A stretch of 64,000 bases of DNA. It comes from Flagellimonas okinawensis (GTDB lineage: Bacteria; Bacteroidota; Bacteroidia; Flavobacteriales; Flavobacteriaceae). A program made the translations under genes and the position numbers. Shown here piece after piece: positions 45,334-53,291 of the stretch (within the stretch, counting starts at the first letter, position 1; the number at the start of each line of letters is the position of its first letter). Where the stretch lies: assembly GCF_029194005.1 (NCBI RefSeq), contig NZ_JARFVA010000007.1, forward strand, positions 1 to 64,000, written 5' to 3'. Below the pieces are notes generated by a model. It was not told the origin of the DNA, did not search any database, and worked only from the letters and a program-made list of their open reading frames with translations.

Positions 45334-48087
45334 TCAATATTTTTTAACAACCCAATCACAGGCTTTTTTATACCCCTTTTCACAAGATCGTTGAAACCAG
45401 GTTTTTGCCAGATAGGTGTTTTTTCCGGTTCCAAGGCCACTATAGTAACAAGAGGCCAGGTTATACATTCCGACTCGATCACCATTTTTGGCAGACTTTT
45501 GATATAGTTCAAAAGCCCGTTTCATGTTTTTAGACCCTCCGAGGCCACTGTCGTACATATAGCCGAGATAACTTTGCGCATTGGCATGATTTCGATCGGC
45601 CGCCTTTTGGAACCATTTTTTGGCAGCGTAATAATATTTGCCATTGTAATACATCACCGCCACCCTGTATTGGCTGTGCAAGTCCCCATTTTCTGCGGCT
45701 TTCAAATACCACGGGGTAGCATTTCCTTTTTTGTCCTTGCCCAACTTGAGGTCGTAATACAGGTCAGCCAATTTTATTTGGGCTTCGAGATGGCCTTTAG
45801 TAGCTACATTGAGATACCTTCTTTCGGCTTCCAAATAGTCTACAGGCCCAGCCAAACCCTTTTCAGCCATAGTGCCCAACATGAAGTCTGCAGCTAAAAT
45901 ATCTTGGGCCGCTGATTTGGTAAAAAAATCTTTGGCCTTTTCGTAATCCTTGTTTATTCCTTTTCCTTCATAATATAATCTGCCTAAAGCGTAAAGAGCT
46001 GAACCTTGATTTTGACCAGCAGCAAGCTCATAATATTTTATTGCCTTGGGCAGATCTACGGTTCCATCCGCTTCCCCATATTCAAGGATTTTGGCCATCA
46101 TGTATTGTGAGTTGGCATACCCTTTGTCAGCGGCTTTTTGGTACCAACCTTTTGCAATTTTTATGTCTTTTGCAATACCCCGTCCATAATAGTGTAGAAG
46201 ACCCATATTGTGCATTCCGAACGTATTTCCCTTATCGGCCGCCAATTGGAACCATTTCTTGGCCTCTCGATAATTCTTATCGGTGAAATATAAAGTGCCC
46301 AATTCATTTTGAGCTCCCAAATGTCCTTTATCTGCCGCTTTGGTCAACCATTGTATTGCCTTTATGCGGTCCGTTTTAGCCAATACTCCATTTTTATAGA
46401 AAATGCCCAGATTAAATTGGGAAATAATATCCTCGTTCTCAGCAGCGATTGTAAATAGTTCCAAAGCCTTCACAGTATCTTTGGCCACATACTGACCAAA
46501 CCTGTACATATTTGCCATGCCCCGATATCCAGAATACCTGCCGATGGACGCGCATTTTTCATACCCCTCGAACGCTTCCTTATAATTTTTTTCAGACGTA
46601 TTGAGGATTGCTAGGTTTTCGATTGCAGCTGGATGGCCCTTACTAGAAGCTTTTTCATAATACAGTTTTGCCTTACTCGCGTCCTTTTCCATAACAAAAC
46701 CAAAAAAGTGCATTAACCCCCTTAGATTTAGAGCCTCTGGGTTGCCATCATCGCTTAAGGTCACAATGCTGTTCTTTGCCTTTCCATAGAATTTTTTGGC
46801 CTCGACCGTGTCCATATCCACACCGAGTTCGTTCTGATAGGCCCATCCATGATTAAAGTTCGCCAGGTCATATCCTGCATCAATGGCCATATCCGCATAT
46901 TCAAAGCCCTTTTCGTAATCGACCTCTGTCCCGTACCCATTTTGATTGAATCTGGAAAGGAAATAAAAGGCTTCTCCGGACCCATAGTCGGAGGCCTTAA
47001 TAAAGATGTCATAGGCCTCTTTGAATTTGCCTTCTTTATAAAGGTTCCACCCATCTGCCAAAAGCGTATTTATCTTGTTGGAGCGATAAAAAGCGTAGCC
47101 CCCGAAGCCCAGTCCCAAAACCAAAAAGAATGTTATCAGGGCAGGCCAGACCTTTTTCCTTTTACCTTTGTCCTTGGATATATTTGAAGGAATAAAAATG
47201 GTGCCCTCGCCATCATCGATTCCGTTCACCGCACGTACGAAGCCAGAGACAGAGGAAAATCTATCTATGGCATTTTTCTCAAGACTGGTTCGTAAAATGG
47301 CTTTATATTTTTCTGGTACTTCTGAGTAATCCGGTTCTTCACCAATGATACTATCCCTGGTCAGTTCATAGTCCTTACTGCCATGACCAAAAGGTAGTTT
47401 ACCCGTCAACATCTTGTAAAACATGATTCCCAAGGCCCAAACGTCCGTTCGTTCACCGATTTCACCATTCAATCCAAACTTCTTTTTGAAGAACTGCTCA
47501 GGGGCCATATAATGGGGTGTTCCTACCCCCTCGGTCATGGACTGTTGGATGGTTTTTTCGGATAGGACATCTTGACTGATACCAAAATCCGTTATTTTGG
47601 AAACTCTATTTCCGCCTCTATCCTTGCCGAAAAGAACGTTGCCAGGCTTTAAATCCCTATGAATGATACCCTGTCCATGAAGATAATCCACGGCTTGGGC
47701 GACTTCCAAAATGATTTTTTCGGAATCCTCTAGGGACAGGCCTTTTTGTATGGCCTGGGCTAAGGTGCCCTCCCCAGCATATTCCATAATAAGAACTGGA
47801 TAGCTGGCATTTCTTCCCATGGCATCTTTGTGGACAATGTACTCGAGATCATAATAAGTGATCAGATGCGTATGAGAAAGCCCATCAATTTTGGAGAACT
47901 CCTGTTCCAGACTGTACTTTTTCTGTCCCGTACTCCCTTGTGTACCCCTGGATACGGCTTCTTTGTAAATCTTTAGTGCCACATACCTGCCTTCGGTATT
48001 TAAATCACGTGCCTTGAAAACCTCGGCAAATCCACCTTCCGCGATTAGGTCTTTTTCAGGGTCCCACTCATAATGTGATAGTTTCAT
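45334..48087 (-). CDS. membrane Ser/Thr protein kinase with Sel1 repeats
   Basis: 917 aa. The kinase domain (about 8-290) is complete: glycine loop AEGGFAEVF, Lys39 in VALKIYK, catalytic HRDLKPGN (143-150), DFG (167-169), APEQ (195-198). A single membrane helix spans about 313-335. The remaining 580 residues hold about 15 Sel1-like repeats (patterns such as AKKWFQKAADKGNTFGMHNMG), which would lie outside the cytoplasm and bind protein or peptidoglycan-linked ligands. Bacterial kinases of the PknB class have such a layout with other sensors. It is the sensor kinase of the cassette and is followed directly by the PP2C phosphatase. Confidence 0.93.
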   Translation of the reverse strand: MKLSHYEWDPEKDLIAEGGFAEVFKARDLNTEGRYVALKIYKEAVSRGTQGSTGQKKYSLEQEFSKIDGLSHTHLITYYDLEYIVHKDAMGRNASYPVLIMEYAGEGTLAQAIQKGLSLEDSEKIILEVAQAVDYLHGQGIIHRDLKPGNVLFGKDRGGNRVSKITDFGISQDVLSEKTIQQSMTEGVGTPHYMAPEQFFKKKFGLNGEIGERTDVWALGIMFYKMLTGKLPFGHGSKDYELTRDSIIGEEPDYSEVPEKYKAILRTSLEKNAIDRFSSVSGFVRAVNGIDDGEGTIFIPSNISKDKGKRKKVWPALITFFLVLGLGFGGYAFYRSNKINTLLADGWNLYKEGKFKEAYDIFIKASDYGSGEAFYFLSRFNQNGYGTEVDYEKGFEYADMAIDAGYDLANFNHGWAYQNELGVDMDTVEAKKFYGKAKNSIVTLSDDGNPEALNLRGLMHFFGFVMEKDASKAKLYYEKASSKGHPAAIENLAILNTSEKNYKEAFEGYEKCASIGRYSGYRGMANMYRFGQYVAKDTVKALELFTIAAENEDIISQFNLGIFYKNGVLAKTDRIKAIQWLTKAADKGHLGAQNELGTLYFTDKNYREAKKWFQLAADKGNTFGMHNMGLLHYYGRGIAKDIKIAKGWYQKAADKGYANSQYMMAKILEYGEADGTVDLPKAIKYYELAAGQNQGSALYALGRLYYEGKGINKDYEKAKDFFTKSAAQDILAADFMLGTMAEKGLAGPVDYLEAERRYLNVATKGHLEAQIKLADLYYDLKLGKDKKGNATPWYLKAAENGDLHSQYRVAVMYYNGKYYYAAKKWFQKAADRNHANAQSYLGYMYDSGLGGSKNMKRAFELYQKSAKNGDRVGMYNLASCYYSGLGTGKNTYLAKTWFQRSCEKGYKKACDWVVKKY

Positions 48088-48132
48088 AGGTTTTTTGTTG
48101 TTTGTTCGGTCGTTTCCTAAATGTACTAAAAA

Positions 48133-48906
48133 TCAATGTTGTTCTTGGATATGAGCCACCATTTTGCATGCCCCATCATGGCCTTGTCCACAAGCTTTGT
48201 TGAACCATACCTTTGCCTTGCCCAAGTCTTTCGGAATTTCCACCCCTTCATAGTAGAGGTTGCCCAATGTCACATTTGCATTGGTGTTTCCTATATCCGA
48301 TGCTTGTTCAAATAGCGGAACGGCTTTCTGATTGTCTTTGGGCACTCCCTGGCCCTTGAGGTGCATGATTCCCAAATTGAATATCGCCGGGGCATATTTC
48401 TTTTTTGCCGATTTTTGAAAGTATGCAAAAGCCTTGGAATAGTCTACTTTGACATTTTTTCCAAAATAGTATGTACAACCCCTTTCATAAAGGGACTTTC
48501 CGCTTTTTGGAAAGAACCAAATCACCGCCAATATTACCATTAATATCCAAAGAGAAAAACCCCATAGCCAATCCGTAAATGGTATTTCGTAAGACGGCAG
48601 AGGATTCGGGAGACTACCGTTTTCTTGAAAGGATAAAAGTTGTTGGTTATCCAGTGGATAGTACGATCCAAACTTTCCTTTAATGCCCAAAACGTAGCCA
48701 TCATCCTTTATGTAGACTCCCATAAAGAAGAATTGGGAAGTGGTCTTATATCCTAAATAAAGATCTTCCCCATTCGAACCCTTTATGTCAACATCCATAA
48801 TTTTTTCTATGCGTTCGCTTTTTCCGAAAAGACCCCTGACCCTTTTGGCCATGGCTATGTTTGGAACGAGGGCCATTAAGAATACTATCAAAACAAATTT
48901 TTTCAT
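48133..48906 (-). CDS. Sel1-repeat membrane protein
   Basis: 257 aa. Signal peptide (MKKFVLIVFLMALVPNIAMAK), a beta-rich segment, a membrane helix at about 115-135 (WGFSLWILMVILAVIWFF), then three or four Sel1 repeats (GCTYYFGKNVKVDYSKAFAYF, AIFNLGIMHLKGQGV, ANVTLGNLYYEGVE). The repeats resemble those of the kinase 45 bp downstream, so it may bind the same ligand or the kinase itself. It follows the previous small gene by 4 bp. Confidence 0.8.
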   Translation of the reverse strand: MKKFVLIVFLMALVPNIAMAKRVRGLFGKSERIEKIMDVDIKGSNGEDLYLGYKTTSQFFFMGVYIKDDGYVLGIKGKFGSYYPLDNQQLLSFQENGSLPNPLPSYEIPFTDWLWGFSLWILMVILAVIWFFPKSGKSLYERGCTYYFGKNVKVDYSKAFAYFQKSAKKKYAPAIFNLGIMHLKGQGVPKDNQKAVPLFEQASDIGNTNANVTLGNLYYEGVEIPKDLGKAKVWFNKACGQGHDGACKMVAHIQEQH

Positions 48907-48910
48907 TATT

Positions 48911-49417
48911 TCAGTTTTGATGGTTATAATTAGAGTTTGATCTACTTACTTTTTTGAAAGCCCATTTCCTGGCTTCTTCACCAAACCGGGTATGCTCTCC
49001 GAGCAAGTCCCTAAAACTGTGCGATTCGAAAAATGCACAACCAGCACAAAACGATACCTCGCTTTCCGAATCATAGAGACCTTTAACGTAGACTTTCTCC
49101 AAATTGGTCAATTTGATAACTTTTTGTTCTTCCAATGCCTCACATAGCACTACCGCCAAATATCTTTTTCCGGTATCATTCGAGAAAAGCAGCTCACGGA
49201 TCTTTTCATGTTCCGATCTTTTTATGGCCAACTCCATTTCCAAAACCAACTTTGTTGGTCTGCCGAAAAAAGAGCAGTGAAATCCTATGACTGACCGTTG
49301 TTCTTGTGCATTTTGGGAGTATCCATGTTTCATCCCTGATATTAGGAACCAGAATAGGAAGGAAATAATCAATAAAAGTGGGGGTAATTTAAAGCTTATG
49401 TAATTTAAGGTCTTCAT
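48911..49417 (-). CDS. membrane-anchored protein of unknown function
   Basis: 168 aa. An N-terminal hydrophobic segment (PPLLLIISFLFWFLISG) is followed by a soluble, mainly helical part with three Cys (GFHCSFFG, LCEAL, CAGCAFFE). The sequence LAVVLCEALEEQKVIKLTNLEKVYVKGLYDSES may form HEAT-like helical pairs, which is only a guess. It lies within the cassette between the WG-repeat and Sel1 genes. Confidence 0.6.
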   Translation of the reverse strand: MKTLNYISFKLPPLLLIISFLFWFLISGMKHGYSQNAQEQRSVIGFHCSFFGRPTKLVLEMELAIKRSEHEKIRELLFSNDTGKRYLAVVLCEALEEQKVIKLTNLEKVYVKGLYDSESEVSFCAGCAFFESHSFRDLLGEHTRFGEEARKWAFKKVSRSNSNYNHQN

Positions 49418-49487
49418 CTTCTGTTTGGTTCATGTTTACATACATGTATAACCATAAAATGAAAATATCATCTTTTTTTTACGACTT

Positions 49488-50600
49488 CTATTCTTTTATC
49501 CGTTCAAAGGGTGAGCTGCATTTTCTGAAAATTCCCAAATAATCAAGGCTTATAGGAATGACTTCTTCGCCGTCGGTATTGACCGCGCCCCATTTTTTTT
49601 CAAATTTGACCGGGGCCAAACCGTAGGAAAACCTTTTGGCTTCCCAGTACCTTAAAGGAACTACCTCGTCCCCATAACTATTTATAAAGCCTCCAAGGGA
49701 ATTTACAACGAAAGCAAACCCGTCTTTAAAACCATGAGTCATAGAAAACTTGAATGGTATGACCTCGATTCCATCTCTATTGATGAAACCATATTTGTTA
49801 CTGAATTGAACCGCTGCCAGGCCTTCAGAAAAAGCTTGGGGTTCATTGAGCACATAATGGAATGGGGGTTCCTCATTATATTTAAATTCAGTAATGGGAT
49901 TTCCTTGGGCATCAAGATATCCCCAATATTTATCTTTCGCCACGGCAACCCTGCCCTCAGAAAATATACTGGCATGCTCATATTTGCCAGGAATTGTTTC
50001 ATTGCCCCTCTTGTCTATAAAACCATAACCGTTTCCAAATTCTACACGGGCCAAACCTTCTGAAAATTCCGAGGCATCGGTATACTTTAAAGAAATGATC
50101 TCGTTACCTATTTTGTCGATGTAGCCCCATTTCCCATTTAATTCGACTTCGGCCAAACCTTCTTGAAATTCGTAGGTAGTGCTATACTTTGGGGGTATGA
50201 CCATTTCGCCAAGTTTATTGATGTATCCCCATTTTCCATTTGTTTTGACCGCGGCCAGACCTTCTGAAAACCCATAAATTTCTTCAAATTTATTTACGTC
50301 GATTTCTTCTCCATCTGTATTTGCTATGAAGGACTTCTCTTCTAGTTTTAACTTGACAAAACCATCATTAAAAAAATTATAGGAACCATCTATGTCAAAA
50401 ATGGGAGGAATCACGAATTCTCCCACAGTATTTATGAAGCCGCATTTTTCTCCAAGCACTACCTTCGCTAAGCCTTCATAAAAACCAAAGGCCCTATCAA
50501 ATTGGAGCGGTATTTCAAAATCGCACGCTTTATTGATATATCCCCATTTTCCGCGAACGAGAGCCGGGGCAAGGATTTTGTCTCTTTTTTCCATTCCCAT
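49488..50600 (-). CDS. WG-repeat protein
   Basis: 370 aa built almost wholly of WG repeats of about 35-50 residues (GKWGYINK, EKCGFINTVGEFVIPPIFD, YWGYLDAQGN, NKYGFINRDG, GGFINSYGDEVVPLRYWE). There is no signal peptide, so it probably acts in the cytoplasm. WG repeats form beta-propeller or beta-roll surfaces that bind proteins. It follows the anti-sigma stop without a gap. The start is ATG 50600 or, two codons later, 50594. Confidence 0.87.
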   Translation of the reverse strand: MGMEKRDKILAPALVRGKWGYINKACDFEIPLQFDRAFGFYEGLAKVVLGEKCGFINTVGEFVIPPIFDIDGSYNFFNDGFVKLKLEEKSFIANTDGEEIDVNKFEEIYGFSEGLAAVKTNGKWGYINKLGEMVIPPKYSTTYEFQEGLAEVELNGKWGYIDKIGNEIISLKYTDASEFSEGLARVEFGNGYGFIDKRGNETIPGKYEHASIFSEGRVAVAKDKYWGYLDAQGNPITEFKYNEEPPFHYVLNEPQAFSEGLAAVQFSNKYGFINRDGIEVIPFKFSMTHGFKDGFAFVVNSLGGFINSYGDEVVPLRYWEAKRFSYGLAPVKFEKKWGAVNTDGEEVIPISLDYLGIFRKCSSPFERIKE

Positions 50601-51839
50601 TTATCTTTCTTCGTAAACTACTGTTTTTATGGGTTCCCTTGTTATAAAAAGGCGTGCCAATCTGTTCGTGGTAATATCAACGGTAACTAAGGGCGTCGCA
50701 TCTTTTGCATCTTCATCCAAAGCATAAATTTGACTGTCCTGGACCAGGTAATAGTAATATCGTCCAGCTTCTTCCACACGGTATACCATTGCCTTTTCCA
50801 AATCCAGATCGGCTTGGATTATAAGTTCCAACTGCCGTTCTTCTTTATTGAAAAAATATGTTTGTTCTCCACTATTGTCATTATCAAACCTAACCAACAA
50901 TTCCGATAGGACAGTTGAAGCATTTTGGACGCCAACAATGTTCACGGTTACCTCTTCTTGGGATGGAACTGATTTAATGGGTCTATTGAAAAGTGTATTC
51001 ACCCCCTTGTTGTTGCGCTTTGCATCAACCTTTATCAACGGTAACCTCCGTTTTGTTTTTTCCAGATCATAGTAGTCGTTTTTATACTTAAGAAAATAGC
51101 CAGATTCCTTGTTCTTTAAAATCCTAAGGGACAGGGCTTCCAATTTCCCCATCAATGGACGACCGTACAATTTGAAAACACCGTCATGAAAAGTATAGGA
51201 AAGGGACCTAGAGGATTGATATTTTCTTACCGCTCTGCTTGGAAGGGTTTTGTAACCACCAATAGCCAATTGTACCTCGCTCTCTGTGTTGGGATTTTGA
51301 ACACTGTCGTGTTTTTGTAAACCATCGGTATTCTCTCGATTGACCAGATTGTCATTATCCTGCACTCTATCAATATCTGGGTTATCTAGCTTGTTTTCTT
51401 CGACCAGTTTTCCCTCATCCAGATCAAAAATGGAATCGGTCTTCATTGTGGATGTTGTATCCACGTCCACCACGGTGGGTTCGGTGTTTGATGTTGAAGG
51501 GCCGTACTGATTGAACAGTAAAATGGCCCCACCGATTATCAAACAGGCTGCTATTGCCCCACTATAAATGAAAAGTCTTCGATATCTTCCGTTTGGTCGG
51601 TCTGAAGTTGGAGTTTCTTGGTTTTCTTGATACTCTTTATAGTACTTTCGTAAGCGGTTCTTTAATTCTGCCTTTTCTTTCTTGGTTATTCCCTCATATA
51701 TTTTTTCATAGACCCTTACCTCTTTGGCAAAATCGGGATTGTGGTGCATTAATTCCTCTACCTCATCTTTTTCCGATGGGGCCAGTGTACCTCGAAGGTA
51801 CTTGTCTATCAATGCTATGTACTTTAAATCCTCTATCAT
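50601..51839 (-). CDS. membrane anti-sigma factor with large external domain
   Basis: 412 aa. The N-terminal 50 residues (IALIDKYLRGTLAPSEKDEVEELMHHNPDF) have the form of the anti-sigma domain that pairs with ECF factors in Bacteroidota. A single membrane helix lies at 88-110 (LFIYSGAIAACLIIGGAILLF). The external part has an acidic linker, and then a folded domain (about 190-412) of unknown type with no TonB-sensor similarity. It starts one base after the sigma gene, so the two are coupled. It should hold the sigma factor at the membrane until an external signal. Confidence 0.78.
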   Translation of the reverse strand: MIEDLKYIALIDKYLRGTLAPSEKDEVEELMHHNPDFAKEVRVYEKIYEGITKKEKAELKNRLRKYYKEYQENQETPTSDRPNGRYRRLFIYSGAIAACLIIGGAILLFNQYGPSTSNTEPTVVDVDTTSTMKTDSIFDLDEGKLVEENKLDNPDIDRVQDNDNLVNRENTDGLQKHDSVQNPNTESEVQLAIGGYKTLPSRAVRKYQSSRSLSYTFHDGVFKLYGRPLMGKLEALSLRILKNKESGYFLKYKNDYYDLEKTKRRLPLIKVDAKRNNKGVNTLFNRPIKSVPSQEEVTVNIVGVQNASTVLSELLVRFDNDNSGEQTYFFNKEERQLELIIQADLDLEKAMVYRVEEAGRYYYYLVQDSQIYALDEDAKDATPLVTVDITTNRLARLFITREPIKTVVYEER

Positions 51840-51840
51840 T

Positions 51841-52404
51841 TTACTGTTCTAAAGCGATTATGTCCTCGTACGAAATGCTGGACCTTAGCTTTTTGAGACA
51901 TCTTAATTTTTGCTGGCTTGCCGACCGGGCGCTTGAGTAGTTGAACCTTTCGGCGATATCCTCCATGCGCATGCCCAAAAAAATAGCGGTTTCCAGAAGG
52001 GATTTGCACGGTTCCCCCAAGCGTGACATGGCCCTGCCCAAATAATCCTTTAATCTGGGCCCTCGGTGGGTAACCTCATATATCAGTTCTTCTTCAAACT
52101 TGCTTTCAAAACCATTGGCTTCCCTAGGTTGCTCGTGGCGCTTTCTTCGGTTGAGTTGGTTAAGCCACTGTCTTTTGGAAATTTCAAACAGGTATGTGCT
52201 TATTTTACTTCTTTGCTCGTATTTTCCCGATATGACATTCTTGTAAAAGACGATTATCGCTTCTTGGAACACATCGAGCGCATCTTCCTCGTTCCCATTG
52301 TTTCTGCAAATCCAGCTTTTTACCATCCCCAAATGGGCATATAACTGCCCAAGGCATTCCTCGTTACCTGATTTTAGCTGGCTTAAAAGTTCTTGGTCAG
52401 TCAT
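51841..52404 (-). CDS. ECF sigma factor
   Basis: 187 aa. Region 2 is visible at about 10-85 (CLGQLYAHLGMVKSWICRNNGNEEDALDVFQEAIIVFYKNV, then STYLFEISKRQWLNQLNRRK) and region 4 at about 125-175 (YLGRAMSRLGEPCKSLLETAIFLGMRMEDIAERF). The size is right for an extracytoplasmic-function factor. It precedes its likely anti-sigma by one base. It would direct transcription of the cassette or of genes elsewhere; the promoter consensus is not known. Confidence 0.9.
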   Translation of the reverse strand: MTDQELLSQLKSGNEECLGQLYAHLGMVKSWICRNNGNEEDALDVFQEAIIVFYKNVISGKYEQRSKISTYLFEISKRQWLNQLNRRKRHEQPREANGFESKFEEELIYEVTHRGPRLKDYLGRAMSRLGEPCKSLLETAIFLGMRMEDIAERFNYSSARSASQQKLRCLKKLRSSISYEDIIALEQ

Positions 52405-52421
52405 TTGGTCAAAAGGCTTTC

Positions 52422-53291
52422 TTAAAAACTTATTTCAAGCAGGTCTTCTATGGGCACATTGAACCTATACCCCTCTATAAGTACTTGTGCCTCCCCCAAA
52501 ATAACAAAATTCACTTTTTGATCGGTCAGCCAAGAGAATTTCATTTGTTTCAACAAGTCCAGATTGTTCAAGGTAACCTGTAAAGGAATTATTTGTGACC
52601 CCATGGGTTTCTGATCATATGGTTCTTCCAACGTCCAATGTGCTACGGATTCTTTAGCCTTATCTAGATAAAAGCCCAGCTCCAAACTATCGATTTGATA
52701 TGCAATGGGCATTTGGTTGATGGCCTCCATTTCGAGTCTGAGTTGCGTTTTTCTTAAAGAAGGTAGCTTGTCACTGGATATGGAGCGTAACTTAAAATTT
52801 TTACCATAGTCCAAGTTTTGCTCAATCTGGGTCAGAATAGCTTCTTTGGTATTAAGATGAATTTGGTCATCCAATCCTATACTGAAAGAGTTCAACATAA
52901 AGCTGACCTTTCCGTTTCCCTTGAGCTCAAAAGTCGAAGAGTCCGAGGTAAGCAGTTCGGGATAAAATGTGCTTAACCTTTTTAGGCTTATTTTGCAGCT
53001 TACAGGGATTCCTATGGTATCATTTGCATTTAGCGCAATCTGTTCCTTTAGGAATCCATTGCCCACCAACGAGTCCCTATAGTAGATTTCCATACTGGAT
53101 TGGCGCAATTTTGTCCTGACATTGTTTGGGTTGTAAACAATGTAGTCCATCCCTACCATAAGGGTGTCATTTTTGGAATTCAAAATGGCAATGTTGTCGA
53201 TGGCCACGAATTCCGGTCTCTTGGCACATGAGATAATGACAGAAAGGACGGCAAACAGGACTGTTGCCTTTATTTCGGTTGTTATTTTCAT
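52422..53291 (-). CDS. LEA/WHy-domain lipoprotein
   Basis: 289 aa. Lipobox in VLSVIISCAKRPEF, so the mature protein is anchored at a membrane. The next part (FVAIDNIAILN, MVGMDYIVYNPNNVRTKL, LNANDTIGIPVSCKISL) is typical of late-embryogenesis-abundant type 2 (WHy) domains, and the second half (LRLEMEAINQMPIAYQIDSLELGFYL) repeats the pattern, so two domains are likely. Bacterial WHy proteins protect against drying, cold or protein aggregation. The ATG overlaps the ABC transporter stop by 4 bp, so it may work with the transporter. Confidence 0.78.
   Translation of the reverse strand: MKITTEIKATVLFAVLSVIISCAKRPEFVAIDNIAILNSKNDTLMVGMDYIVYNPNNVRTKLRQSSMEIYYRDSLVGNGFLKEQIALNANDTIGIPVSCKISLKRLSTFYPELLTSDSSTFELKGNGKVSFMLNSFSIGLDDQIHLNTKEAILTQIEQNLDYGKNFKLRSISSDKLPSLRKTQLRLEMEAINQMPIAYQIDSLELGFYLDKAKESVAHWTLEEPYDQKPMGSQIIPLQVTLNNLDLLKQMKFSWLTDQKVNFVILGEAQVLIEGYRFNVPIEDLLEISF

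Noticed and set aside
45334..50600. CRISPR array or DNA tandem repeats
   Set aside because: The periodicity is at protein level (Sel1 and WG repeats) and the DNA copies are diverged; there are no spacers or cas genes.
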